Assembly (NCBI GenBank): GCA_014529385.2
Contig: CM043967.1
Location: forward strand, 5,533,001-5,597,000
Reading direction: 5' to 3'
From: Adiantum capillus-veneris
Lineage: Eukaryota > Streptophyta > Polypodiopsida > Polypodiales > Pteridaceae
Length of the DNA stretch: 64,000 nucleotides
This document shows positions 47,092 to 59,515 of the stretch, one piece after another (position 1 is the stretch's first letter; every line of letters starts with the position of its first letter). The position numbers and the translations under genes are program-made. Under the pieces are notes generated by a model, which saw only the letters and a program-made list of their open reading frames with translations, was not told the DNA's origin and ran no database searches.

Positions 47092-49989
47092 GGTAACTTA
47101 CTGCACCATATCAACCAAGGTCACTCTTAGTACAATATTCTAATCCTCTCGAAGTCCTTTAAGTCAAATAAAATAGATGGTTGAAAATAAAATAAGAGAG
47201 AGAAATAAGAGAAAGAATAAGAAATAAGTTAATCCAATTTCTATATCACAAAACTTTAGGTTCCAAAAAGTCTACAAAGTGTCTTGAAAGTTTCTGATAA
47301 ATCCTAATGGGGCTCTAACATAATGCACCCGGTAATATCCATTGTGGTATCCTTCCATTAATGGAGCATAGCTATCCCATTATTTGAGTATATTGGATGC
47401 GTGCTCCCAATAATCCTTTTTTATCTTTTGTTGAAACCTTTCCTCATTAGCGTGTGAATCATACCATTGTTGGGTAAAAAATCAATTAGTTATAGGTACT
47501 CCCATTTCGCTGTGAACCATTACTTTCTTGTAACCGAAGTAGTCATCAAAGTAAGAAAATTCTTTTCGAAACACATCTAGTGTGTCCCACCTATTGGAGC
47601 TGTGTATATTTGCACAATCTGCAAGGCACAGGGGTCTGTTTTATAGGCATTGTATAAGACTTGTACATGGCGAGGATTGTATAAGACTTGTACATGGTGA
47701 GGATTGTACAAGTCAAAGAACAACTTTCAAAGTACCAGGCTAAAGGGATATTGGTTATTGGTCTAGCATTGACGGCCCCATACATTGAACATGAGAATGT
47801 TAAAACATCACATAGACATTACCAAGGGAAGTATGTTCCTAGCTATCCATGTTTCCTTTGTTGGTCTCAAGGTAAGTTCATAAGCATTTATGTACAACAC
47901 TTGATTGGTGACAATGATCTCCTTTCCAACTTAAATTGTATCCATTCGATACTCCCAATGGGTGAGGGTTTATGTTCAAGTGGTCTTAACTCGGGTTTCC
48001 TGCAACTTAATGGTACCAAGCTTGGAATCTATTAGGTACAATACAATCCATGGACAGTAACCTTTTCTTCTCTTCCCCATTATGCGTGGTAGTGACAAGT
48101 CATTGCACTCTCACTCCTATTTCAAGATGCTCCTTCATAATAAGGCGAGAGAGTATATCCACCCATATCCCTCGAGGTAAGATGTCAGTCATCTACACAC
48201 ACACCCCATCACTCAAGTTAGTTAGAATGACAAAACCAAGATTCAGACTTAAATATTATGACCTCAAAACAATATGAGTCATATCAAAATAAAACTTTTA
48301 TAAACGTAGACAACCAAAAAGATACATAATGTCTTTAGGAAGATGCATGAATACAAAAGGGCCCTATGAACCAATTCTTGGTTCCTAACAACCGAGGGTC
48401 TACTTGAATTTCAAAGTTTAGAACTTTAACTTGTGCACTAAAATTCACGTCTTCCTTTTTGTACCATTCCTCTTCTCATGATACATCCGTGGGCGATATT
48501 CCATTAAAGCAGTTTACATGAGCATGCCGTTCATTTACATCATCTCTGTAGAAATATCTACTCAAGTTCACTGCCATTGGTTGCGCTTGGGCAAAGGCAC
48601 TAATGTATCTGGGCTTCTTGTGGTCATCAAAGGTAATAGTGACATTGTGAGGGTTGTATTTGAGAATGGGTCCATAGACTTTATTGAACCAATCTTGGGG
48701 TACATAATGGAATCGGTTGCCGCCATTTAACTTCTTCCAAACTCTGATTATGACCTTCTCACAAAAGCTATATCTTTGGTTTAGCATGAGAGCCTTCTTA
48801 TAAGAATGAGCTCTTGACTTGGTATGTCTAAAAGCAAACACAAGTTAAGGTAAAGAACATATCTCTGTACTTTGATGTCCCCTTCTTGGATCTTTTCCTT
48901 GACCCAAAGCAATGAATTGGTCATAAATCTATCAGGAACTTGTGTCGGATGTTTAGGTTGGGCTTCAACAATAACTCCCATGCCACGTAAGTGTTTGGAA
49001 CAAGGTAGTCTCTAGTTTCCTTTGAAGCTCAAACCACTTCAATTCCCCAATGGATATTGAATCCAACCACGCAATTGGAAAAGACCCTTTGTGCAAAATC
49101 GCTTGGGAGTTCATCTAGAAAATTAAGAAGATCCATCCTAAAACAAGACAAGAAGAGAGAAAACTTAGTACACATGTGAACCAAAATTGAGTCTATGCCT
49201 CTTTTATTCATCAAAATTTGATTTTCATGATTCCATTACTATATTACGGATGTCTCGGAGCCAACTCTCTAAATATTCTTTTAACTCTCATGACAGGATA
49301 TTCTCTTAGACCTCCCACGTGACAACGTGGTCTATATTTATCTTCTAGTTTTTCTTTCCCTATGACAGATGCAAGAGCTTCAAACTTCTTGGCAACTTCG
49401 GCAATCCTTAACATTTGGGAGCACATTGCCAAGTAGGAACATGTCTTCTAGGCCTAACGATATCCTGAGTTGAAGTAGCCTGAGGTTGGAAAATCAATCT
49501 CTCGGACTATCGCCAACGTCAATAAAGAACCGATGGAAGGGTTCTTGGTGACGGGTAAGGTAACTACGATCAACACTCTTCCAACAAGTTGTGCTTCCTG
49601 GCATGCCAAAGACTTTGGTCCCAATTTCTAAGTAAAAGATTTCCCCTTCATCTCTTGATAACTTTGGTGCCATATTGTTGAATACTATGGACAAAACCTC
49701 ATTCCCCTAGCTAAAGCATTCAAACGTCACTCTGGGATCCTTTTGTTACTACAAAACAAACATTCAAATAAATTACAACGCCATGTTGAACACTTCAACC
49801 ACTTCACCATAGCTCAAACCAAATACTTCCATTCAAGAATACAAGTGAAGTAGGTACCACCAACCACTGTTACTTATTATAGATGCATCATGAATACAAT
49901 ATCCTTTTCCAAACAGCATGCATGACTGTGTTCATGATGCATAACTAACCCAACTAGTATCATGCTTTAGGCTATACCCATAACCTTAA
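47092..49989 (-). other. Long 5' region of second gypsy element with unrecognised ORFs
   Basis: About 2.9 kb separate the PBS from gag, far more than a normal leader. Minus-strand open segments of coding appearance lie at 49494-49694 (YLEIGTKVFGMPGSTTCW), 49244-49432, 49029-49214, 48781-48981 and 48476-48841 (VWKKLNGGNRFHYVPQDWF, PQDWFNKVYGPILKY). They are collinear on one strand and may be a decayed ORF upstream of gag or a captured gene. I recognise no family. The rest, 47092-48475, has no convincing frame. Confidence 0.45.
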
Positions 49990-50007
49990 GCATAGGCTCG
50001 GATACCA
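49990..50007 (-). other. Primer-binding site of second gypsy element
   Basis: Minus-strand TGGTATCCGAGCCTATGC starts two bases from the LTR end. It is a variant of the tRNA-Met site TGGTATCAGAGC. Confidence 0.75.
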
Positions 50008-50009
50008 GG

Positions 50010-53000
50010 TGAGAGATACCCCTTTCCACGGGTCTATGCACAAAATATACAATTTACACATTTATACAATTTTCAATATACATCAGAGTTGTAGAAGCAT
50101 TTGCATAGTGGAGGAGTTCTCAACACTCGACCAAGCATGGAGTTTAGGCCATGAGCCGGAGTGCATCTAAAGGCACCTAGCAACTAGTGCTACCCATGAA
50201 TGGGTGTTATGAATGAAAGCATACTCAAGGAAAAATATAACATTATGGAGGGTGAATATATGTGTACACCGCATTGCGGGAAGAGAGAGAGAAAGAATAT
50301 TGTGGAGGGTGAAATAGTGCACAGAGACATGAGAGAATGACAACAAAGAATATTTAAATTCCCATTTAAATGGAACACACAACCATATTTTAATGCAATG
50401 ACAAAAATTTGGGTATACCATAACATCAAAAATTTTATAACAAAATAACTAGCAGAGCACTGGACCCTGTTAGGGATCGACCGGTCCACCCATCCACTTC
50501 TGCTCTACTACAAACAAAGAGAATTTAACTTCACTGAGAGTGAGCCAGAACACCTCCAACCTACCTGAGCCAGACATAAGCTGAGGCCGCTTAGACTCCC
50601 TCCATGAATGTGAGCTCTGAAAGGATCCCAAGTACCAGTAGGTGGTAGGGTATCAACACCAACCATATCAATTTAGGTGTCACACTGCTTTGATGCCCAG
50701 CACCAGGTGTTTAGGCAAAGCCAAGGCAAAATCCCCGACGCATTAGCCGTGTAGGTCATTCAACCCCCAAAACACTAATCGTGTAGATGAGCCTAGCAAA
50801 AAGAAGAAGACCTAGGCAACACCCTCGATCCAGCAAAGCCCCATGTCAACGACCCTTTTATCTAAGGCTAAGCGATGTAGGTGATCCTAGTCTTGTAGCG
50901 ACGCTGCCATGAGAAACATAACACGTGAGTCTAAAAAGCACCTTCCATATGCACAAACAATCTTTTCCAAGCAGTTAGATTGTACAGGGTCTCTATCCTT
51001 ACACGTCTTTCATAAACCATCCACATCACTTCATGATCTAATCCCAAAACCATAAACTGTAATCCAAATCACATCACACGGGTGAGCACTCTACCCAACT
51101 CACGTGAGGCACAACCAATCCTACATAACCACTTTAGAACATAACATGGCTGCAAAAATTTCGATAACATTCGGTAGCATAATCATATCCAAAAAAAAAA
51201 AACCAAGAGCCACATCGGCTTCCACCATAAAAATCACAACCATAATCCATGAGGGAATCTCAGCCCTTAACCATAAATAATCCAAACCAACTCCCACACT
51301 TGGAGTTTGCCATATTCACTACATTCAATGGGAGTCCACACACATGACTCTTAAGACATGAGCTTTTCATGCATAAAATAATTCCAACCGCGAACTAAAC
51401 ATGTTATAAAAATCCAAATTTGACAACAACCAACCATGCAAAGTTGATGCATCATATTTGCACTTCACCTAGAGCTAGTTCTGGCCTAGAAAGGTGGAAG
51501 CAATCATACCCATGCACATGAGACATCCACACCAATCCATAAGGTTCCATACATCATATGATATAATTCCATCACCATAAACATGATGCAAAACAACTCC
51601 GACCCTTAGGTCGATCATAAACCATAACTTCACACATATGCAGAAAACAACTTTTTGCCATTTTTGAGAGCATGCATAACATGCAAATGAAAGTGTTTGA
51701 CCTCAAACAATTGCATCAAGATCAGATCCATAATATATACTAGTGGTCTATCACATCACTTTACCCATATGACACTCACACAACAAACGATAACCCAAAA
51801 AGAAAGCCACTTTAATAATATCTGCCTAGTTGACTAACCATATACCCTCACATAAGTTTATGGATATCTAATAACTGAAATCAACTCATCAAAACAAACC
51901 ATAAATCATATAGAAGCGGCTCGGTTACCTCACAATGTCATATGGTACTCCCCCTTTGTAGCACCTTTACACGTGTAGGTAAAACTGGTTATGGAATGAT
52001 TAATAACTTGCATACCCGTGGTGATAACGGAGACCTAAATACATTTTTCATCAAGCTTAGTCAAGATTTTCAATTGGTTAAGTGGGTTTTCCCAACTGGT
52101 GAATCTATCTAGTGGTTCTCCAAGGAGCTTGGGGTCCAAAATTTTGACAAAGTGCAGTGGACAGCAAGCTGTTTTTTGACCATGTCTCTTAGCTTGTGTG
52201 TGATTTTCACATGACACCAAAGCAAAAAAAAAGTTCTAAATGATGTGTTTTATCTCTGGTTTGAAGTTTGGGGTTGATTCATAATGGTTTGTGAGTTATG
52301 ACCAAAATATTGTTCCTATCGCTTCTATGAAGTGAAATGAAAAGCGCTTTTTATGCACGCACGTGATCATAAACACATCGTGTGCATAAATCAGTGTGTT
52401 AAACATGATGAAATAATCATGGGGAAACTTCATACATACTCGAAAAATCCATACATGCACTCGTATATGAGAAAACAATCACCGAGAGGATGACTACTTA
52501 GAAAAACGACACAGAGAGAGAGAGATGATGATGGCTATGGAGTTTAGAGCTTCTCATCGTTCTTTAGGATTGATTAGGGATTGTCAAAAGGCTTCTTGGT
52601 TTGCCGCAAGAGAGCGATGATGAGAGCTACAGAGAGGTATTCTTCACGAGCGCTTTCGGAGAGCGCGTACACCATGGAACAAGAGAGGAGATAGTAAGCA
52701 AGTAGAGAGAGAGTATCCTTCTTCTTCTTCTTCTTCTTCCCGTAAACAAAAGAGAAGAGCTTATGGAGATGGTGATGAAGAGCTTGTACCACTCCGTATA
52801 ATAGGTACGTATTGCCTTGCGATAGTAGACACAACAGACAGCGCTGAAAACTGAGCACTACAAGTGAATTTATAGGCACTGGGCCAGGCTAGAGTGAATC
52901 CCAAGCAGAAAACTAGCGCTAGTTGTTGGCCCAGAATAGTTGCAAGCTTTTTGGAAAATTTGCTAAAAACATGGCTTTTCTTTTGGTGGTCAACTCTCTG

Positions 53001-53101
53001 ACTTACCATCCAATTTTTTCAGTAAAATTGATCAGTTGAGCAGTATCTGGTCAACTAATGGAACCTTGGCTAGACTATGCCGCACCGTGATGTTCTAACA
53101 G
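50010..53101 (-). repeat. 5' LTR of second gypsy element
   Basis: In element orientation it begins TGTTAGAACATCACGG (53100 downward) and ends GGTATCTCTCA (50010). About 3.09 kb, unusually long for an LTR. It contains a (TTC)n run at 52719-52738 and the short GA tract 52513-52525. Right-end assignment rests on the TG start and the AATTA duplication. Confidence 0.75.
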
Positions 53102-53106
53102 AATTA

Positions 53107-53767
53107 TGACTTTCCCGTACTACTTCAGCATATATACGATACTGCTTTCTATAGAAATAATTCCCATAAAAATCTCGTTAAGTCCTGTTTTCCTCCAGGT
53201 GATCATTTTTAAATCCTACGGAGACTAAAATAAATATTTTTATGCTTAGGTCATCCTAAAAATCATATTGCTTTTCAAAAACGCCGAAAAGCACAAAGAG
53301 CTAAAAGTAGCGTTAAAAGCAAAAAAAAAAAAAAAAAATCTAAAATTGAACTACGAGTTTTCCTTGTCCATTGGAATAAGACAGCGGACTCGCTTTTCAC
53401 TTAAAACACTAAAAATCGTGAAAAGCTAAAAATAGTGTGAAAAGCACTCGAAAAGCAGATTTTTACAATATTGAACCATAGATTCCCTGGAACACGTAGA
53501 TTAGGGATCCTAGCCTGCTTTCTACAAAAAAGCACCTAAAAGCATAAAAAACATGAAAAAGCTAAAAAATAGTGGATTTATTTAAAACTGAACCAAACGT
53601 CCGTCTGACCTACTGGAACATAGAAATGACCTTGCTTTTTCCTTTAAAACCTTACAATACTGTCAATCAAGCATCTTAAATCCAAAACTTGAAAAGATGG
53701 ACATTAGAATCCATATATCCATTTTTTTAAAGAGACCCAAAAATTGGGGATCTTACAAATCAAGTCA
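53107..53767. other. AT-rich stretch, no gene seen
   Basis: Recurring AAAAAGC/GAAAAGC phrases (AAAAGCACCTAAAAGC, GAAAAGCTAAAAATAG) suggest a decayed simple repeat. No open frame. Confidence 0.5.
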
Positions 53768-54691
53768 CTAATACACAACTTGAACGAAAAGCAAAGAGAG
53801 AAGCATGCTTAACCGGTTTGTGACGAGAGTACATGTGCCTCCAAGCCTCCACCTCCATAGCCTCCTTCTTCCTCTTCTCTCCTCTAGGTTTTCCCTCAAA
53901 ATGATATCTCCTCTTTCACATGACCTACAATTCACTTGCATTGGCCAATTTTTGTTGCTATGATAGCAGTTGGCCCTTTGATTCATGTGCAGCCTGTCTT
54001 GCTATTTGAGTATCTATAATGATTTCTTCATGTTCATTTTTGAGCATGTGCAGCTCAAAGATGGTTTCTTCCTATTCATTTCTTCCTGTCTTTCTATTTG
54101 AGTCTCCATAATGGTTTCTTCCTGTTCATTTTTTAGCATGTGCAACTCAATGTAGGTTTCAATTAGCTCACCTTGTAGAGCCAAGTTAGTATTCAAGTTG
54201 TGGGTAAGCTCTCACACTGTAACATTGTACATACCTGCAACTACTCTTTGCAAAGCTTGATAGTTTGGATCTATCATGCTCCACTGTTAAGCTCATGTGC
54301 TTGGTGTGGGGACATGTTGATTTCGTTCTTCTTGCACTGCAGTGGGATTTTGCAGCTTTGGGCAACCATCTTGGTCCTTTCATTCCTCTAGAGACTCTTG
54401 ATCTTGGGATGCTTTAGGCTGAAATTACTTTGCTTGTGTGGTTTCATGTCCAAAGTCCCCACAGCAATGTCCGTTTGACTGGGAATGTGAGCTCTCAATG
54501 GAGATGTCCGTCTCTAGTCTCTCCTCAACTTTTTTAGCCTTTGTCACCACCCCATTTTCTTTCGCCAATTTTTCTTGCTCCATCTGAGCCCACATCTCTT
54601 CCAGTTGCTCAGCAATAATGGGTGTGGTTGTGAGTTTCTTTGTGCATATCTTTTGTGGAACCCACTTTTTGGCAAAGTCTCCTTCATTCAC
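53768..54691 (-). pseudogene. Unrecognised gag-like ORF remnants
   Basis: Collinear minus-strand frames (54425-54691, 54014-54196, 53768-53986) are rich in E, Q, K and N. The first contains EQLEEMWAQMEQEKLAKENG; the last has VNCRSCERGD, a possible partial metal-binding site, and an arginine-rich run. An internal tandem duplication of about 93 bases (31 codons) occupies 53993-54160. It could be a gag remnant or a captured host fragment. No family assigned. Confidence 0.35.
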
Positions 54692-54953
54692 CCTTTTATT
54701 TTTTATTCTTCGGTTAGTCTCTCTTCTTTGGCTTGCTTTTGAGCCTTCTCTTCTTTGTGAGATTTGTCGATTTTTGTTGGTCTTTTTCCTTTCCTATATG
54801 TAGGCCCTTTTTCTATAGACTCTGATTCTTGCAAATTCCTCTTTGATCTAGTGCAAGTTGTAGTTTGAGTGGAGCCCGCAAGTTTATTGTTTCTTTGTCA
54901 TTTTTCTCTTCTTGATATTGAGAGACAAAGAAGGAGAGAGCTTGAGCTCTTGC

Positions 54954-54984
54954 AAGCGCGCGCGCGCACACACACACACACACA
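54954..54984. repeat. (CG)n(CA)n microsatellite
   Basis: Alternating GC passing into CA; purine-pyrimidine alternation throughout. Confidence 0.95.
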
Positions 54985-55280
54985 AAGATGGAAGCAAAAG
55001 ATTGTACTTCTTCTTCTTCACAAACTCAAGATAAGAGGTCTACAAAAACATAAGGGAAAAGACAACATAAAAAGGGAACTAATACAACAGTCTAGTATGA
55101 ACCGCTAGTGAGTGAGGTGAGTAAATAAGTGTGCAATCACTCCGGTAGGTAGACCAGCTCAGTGTAGTTAGTTGTAGTATCACTGGCAAAGATATGTGTA
55201 TCCACCAAAGCCCGCCAGTGATGATGATTGTCGATGATAGTCATCCAAGAGTCATACATGTTGAGCTTGACATCTCAACA
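54985..55280 (-). repeat. 3' LTR (start) of second copia element
   Basis: On the minus strand the LTR begins TGTTGAGATGTCAAGC at 55280, directly after the polypurine tract. Its other end could not be fixed because no partner LTR is present, so the left coordinate is nominal. The LTR may extend beyond the microsatellite toward 54870. Confidence 0.5.
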
Positions 55281-55299
55281 CTCCCTCTCAAGCTCAACG

Positions 55300-56760
55300 C
55301 CATCTCTCGTATGCCAAGCATCACTCAAAACCGTCGTAGCTTTGCAGCTTCAAGGGCCTTTGTGAAGATATCTACAACCTACTCATCCATCACCACGTAC
55401 TCCAGGTTGATGTCACTTGCTAAGACCCTCTCTCTGATGAAGTGGTAGTGCACCTCAATGTGCTTCATCTTGGCATGAAACATTGGGTTTTGTGGCAATT
55501 GCATGCTACTAAGGTTGTCATAATAAATGACAATAGAACTCTGTACCTGTACTCCAAAGTCATGAAGTACAAATCCAGCCATGCTACCTCGCATGCGGCC
55601 TTTGCAGCACCCCTATACTCTACCTCTGTACTCAAAAGATCAAATGTAGTTTGCTTCTTGTTGCTCCATGTGATAGCAGCACTCCCAAGTGAGAACATGA
55701 ATCTACTAGTAGATCTTCGATCGTATGTACTACCAGCCCAATCTGCATCTGTGTAGCCATAGAGCTGCAACTCTAGATCAGTCCTATAAAAGAGTGCATA
55801 ATCCAAAGTAGCACTCACATAGTGCAAAGTACGCCTCACTGCATCCAAGTGTGGTTTTTAGGGAGATTGCATAAATTGACTCGTCAATCCAACTGTGTAG
55901 CCATAGAGCTGTAACTATAGATCAATCCTATCAAAGAGTGCATAATCCAAAGTAGCACTCACATAGTGCAAAGTACGCCTCACTACATCCAAGTGTGGTT
56001 TCCAGGGAGATTGCATAAATTGACTCATCAATCCAATTGAGTAGCTCAAGTCTGGACGTGAGATAGTCAAGTAGATCAAGCTACCCACAATCTTCCTATA
56101 CATGGTAGCAGTATGAAGCACTTGACCTACATCATTCCCCAACTTCAAATTTTGATCTAAGGGTTGCAATTAGCTTACAATCAGCCATACCATACTTTTT
56201 CAACGTATCAAAGCATATTTCCTTTGTGACAACCATACACCTTCTTTGAAGCAAATAATTTTAATGCCCAAGAAATACCACAAGTCTTTCATGTCAAACT
56301 CCTACATAAGTAGAGCCTGCACACCCTCTACTTCAGCCACATTATCACCTCCAACAATAAAATCATCCACATATATACATATTACCATAATTCTTGCCTC
56401 ATTATTCCGCACATACAATGAATGGTTTGCATCAGACATCTCAAAGCCCAATGAAATGAGGAATGCCACAATCCTCTCATACTAAGCTCTAGGTGCTTGG
56501 TTTAGCCCATATAATGCTTTCTTTAACCTGCATACAAGGTCACATAGCCCTATATTTGCATAGCCTTGTGGCTGCTCCATATACAAAATTTCCTCCAAGT
56601 CTCCATTCAAAAATGCATTCTTTACATCCATTTGTTTCAACACGCATTTTAATGTGGTAGCCACTGTAATAAACACATGAAAGGTAGCCATCTTAGCTAC
56701 GGGGCTGAGTGTCTCCTCATAATCAATCCCAATCTATGTATAACCTTTGGCCACAAGTCT
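55300..56760 (-). pseudogene. copia RT and RNase H of second element
   Basis: RT motifs are [33 protein letters not shown], the catalytic IYVDDFIVGG (about 56350-56378) and GSLIYLTISRPDLSYSIG. RNase H is seen as YGYTDADWAGSTYDRRSTS, STEVEYRGAAKAACEVAWL, YYDNLSSMQLPQNPMFHAK and KHIEVHYHFIRERV, ending in DIFTKAL. The connection region carries a 144-bp tandem duplication (55751-56038) that repeats LHYVSATLDYALF in frame. Stops and shifts are present. Confidence 0.9.
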
Positions 56761-57489
56761 AGCTTTGTTCCTGCTCACACTGCCATCAACATTATGCTTT
56801 ATTTTGTACACCCACTTACATCCAAATGCCTTCTTATCCTTTGGTAATGGCACCAATTTTCATGTCCCATTTGCATCCAGTATAGCCATCTCTTCATCCA
56901 TAGCTTGCCGCCAATTTTCATCCTTGACAACATCCTCAAAACATGTAGGTTCTACTTCCTTTGTAATCTTTGCCATAAATGCACAATGACAAGTCACATA
57001 ATTGTCATAAGTCAATCTTTGCACAGCATTTCTTGCTCTTTTTTTACCTACGTGGTCCATGATCACTTCCAAGAGCCCTATTTCTTGCTTACATTCTTCT
57101 TGCACATGAATTCCTCATAGAGGGTATGCCAAACTCCTCATCCAAACTCTGATCAGAACCATTGCTACTGCTATTGCAATCATCATTACGAGCACTCAAA
57201 TTTGGCAACTTAGGGGCATCATCAAATTTTTCCTTTCCTTTCCTTGACACATTTGAAGAGTTTGCAGGACTCACTTTTTCACATAACCTGCCACTCCTTG
57301 GATTCTCACGATGACTTGCACTAGAGGACCCTTGTGGCCCACTCAAAACTTGTGACTGCACACCTGTATATTTTGCAACCACATTCTCTCTTACATCGAC
57401 CCCCAAATTATCCTTTACATCAATATACCAACTTTCCATTTCATCAAAGACGACATCCTAGCTCACCCTGACTTTACTTCTTGTGATAG
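56761..57489 (-). pseudogene. copia pol spacer of second element
   Basis: Segments 56860-57105 (start of RT: CFEDVVKDENWRQAMDEEMA) and 57089-57439 (serine/asparagine-rich linker with ESWYIDVKDNLGVDV). No catalytic motifs. Confidence 0.7.
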
Positions 57490-57968
57490 GATTCTAACAT
57501 TTGTACCCTTTTTGCTCAAGGGGATAGCCAACAAACACACATTTTTTGGCCTTTGGATTAAGCTTACTTATTAGCTCATCTGCCACATGCACAGAAGCAA
57601 TACATCCAAACACTTTAAAATATAATACATCTGGTTTTTCACCACTGAACTTTTCTTCAGGTGTCATATCATGTAATGCAGAAGTAGGGGTCATGTTCAT
57701 ACTATAGACACCTGTAGCAATAGCCTCAATCCAATAACAATGAGGCATGTTCTTCTAATTCATCAATGCTCTAGCCACTTCTGCAATGTGCATGTTCTTC
57801 TGCTCAGCAACACCATTTTGCTATGGAGTATATCTGCATGAAAATTTCCTCTAAATTCTATGCTTTTTAAAAAAACCATTGAATTCATTAGAGAAGTATT
57901 CTCCCCCTCCATCCGACCTTAGGCACTTAACATGTTTTCCATTCTATTTTTCAATTATAGCTTTGAAT
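57490..57968 (-). pseudogene. copia integrase C-terminal half of second element
   Basis: Contains CLRSDGGGEYFSNEF, YTP-QNGVAEQKNMHIAEVA (one stop within), CYWIEAIATGVYSMN, PEEKFSGEKPDVLYFKVFGC and KKCVFVGYPLEQKGYKC. The frame is cut at about 57968, upstream of LRSD. Confidence 0.88.
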
Positions 57969-58230
57969 GAGAGGCCCCCAACCCGCCAACACCAAAGTCG
58001 ATATGGGGCCCTTGATAGGACTCTAGGCCTATTAAAAGTCAGAGTCTCTAAGTAAGAAGGGTCCAAGGAATAGAGCTTTACCATTGACAATGGCTTGGAT
58101 CTATAGCCCTAGAAGAAGACCTAGTCGTGCCTCACAACACAAACAATACAATATCTTAAAAGTCTTTCGGCCCTGTAACTTCCACAAATTGGGCTAAGGT
58201 ATCCTCAATCAACATTTTCCCCCCCTAACA
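57969..58230 (-). repeat. Candidate LTR with polypurine tract
   Basis: A block whose minus strand begins TGTTGATTGAGGATACC at 58214 and ends ...GGGGGCCTCTCA at 57969. It is preceded by the purine tract AGGGGGGGAAAA (58215-58226). These are the features of a 3' LTR about 246 bp long inserted into the copia integrase. No partner LTR or target duplication could be confirmed. Confidence 0.4.
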
Positions 58231-59515
58231 GATGTGACGGCACAGCCGCTCGTGGACTCCTCTTCCAAGTGAAAAAGTTTTCTAAACGTTTTTAGTGCAC
58301 GAAGATAGATAGTTACCTGACTAATCAGGTCCACCCGTCCTTGATTGACAACCTTATCAATCCCCACTTACCACCCCACACTCACACATAATTCTTTGTT
58401 TCCTAATTACTACCACATTCTTTTGACATGTAATATAATAATTTTCTTTTTAGTTTTTTTGTATAGTATGGTCAACCAAAAATATTTACCATAATAACCA
58501 TGACTAGTACTCTTCTTGTCTCAAGAACACCTAAGGGTGAAAAACGGCACCAATTCCTTATTCATAATCTGGGTGGAAACCCGTCACCCAACGTTCGAGG
58601 TGTCCATACACCAAACCAGTTGCCCATACAACCCGGTGACATCCCTAGGATAGGAACGATATCCTAACTTAAGTAGAAACATCAAAACATGACATGGAGT
58701 AGAAAATCATCGTTCATGGGGGTAGCCGAATTATCAGTGGCCTTATAGCCACCTTATTCATCAAAATATACAAAGGAGTCGGAGGTGTCTTGAGACAAGT
58801 TGTCTTAAGGATGATCAATCATATATTTTCTAAATCAACCATTCTTAACCCAAACAATTCTTTCCTACTTTACAAACAGGTGTATGTTCGTTTATTAGAA
58901 GATTCCTTTTGTTTTTCAATCAATTTTATCTTTCCTAAATCCTTACCCACTCTTTTACTTATGCAATGTTAATACTTAAAAAAGAACTTGAATTATTCAA
59001 CTTAAATTATATGAAGACCCACCTGAGACTAGTCGGGCATTTTTTGCAGTGCTGGGGCTTGAATGGTTTCATCTGTAGGCCTACTCGTAGGCCCGGTCTC
59101 ATGGTCGTGTGATGCTCTAGCCCTATTGAGAACATTTCTCTCCTCATCACATTGAGGATTTGATTGGGTCCTCTTTTGAGCCATGACTTCTATCCTTATT
59201 AAAAAAACGTTTATTTATTAGGTAAATCACCAAAATCTTGATTGTTACCATTATATAATGTATTTCTATTTCTTAGCATAATTGCTTCAATCCTAAAAAA
59301 AGTATAGTTGTTTACGGAAGATTCCTGGTGTTTTTTTAAATATCATTTTTGTAATTTTTTAAACCTTAGGATAGCCTAAGGAACCTTCTGATTAACTTTT
59401 GATAACTTTTCTATTGGTGTTTTCTTCAAATTGTACTAAAAATGAAATATTCTTAATATAAGATTTTTTTAATTACTCATATACCTAAAGACACTTTTAT
59501 CATAGATTTCTTAGT
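58231..59515. other. No gene seen
   Basis: AT-rich, no open frame longer than about 60 codons, no recognisable repeat. Confidence 0.55.

Larger units (their letters stand above)
41382..53101 (-). mobile_element. Second Ty3/gypsy element with ~3.1-kb LTR, 3' end deleted
   Basis: LTR-homologous blocks at 41382-43503 and 50010-53101 begin TGAGAGATACCCCT. Between them, on the minus strand, lie gag, protease, RT, RNase H and integrase. A PBS-like sequence abuts the right block. Flanks show AATTA at 41377-41381 and at 53102-53106, a plausible target duplication with one unexplained G (53101) at the LTR end. The left LTR lacks the 428 bases of its U3 start together with the integrase C-terminus and PPT, which were removed in one deletion. 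It landed 77 bases beyond the copia element. Confidence 0.85.
55281..57968 (-). mobile_element. Second Ty1/copia element, 5'-truncated
   Basis: The PPT GAGAGGGAG (55281-55292, minus) is followed upstream by RNase H, RT, linker and the C-terminal half of integrase, all on the minus strand. The element ends abruptly inside integrase near 57968, where LTR-like sequence begins. Gag, protease and the 5' LTR are absent from the window. Confidence 0.85.

Noticed and set aside
47688-48035. Plus-strand 115-residue ORF as a gene
   Set aside because: It opposes the direction of the surrounding gypsy element, shows no domain and is compatible with chance.
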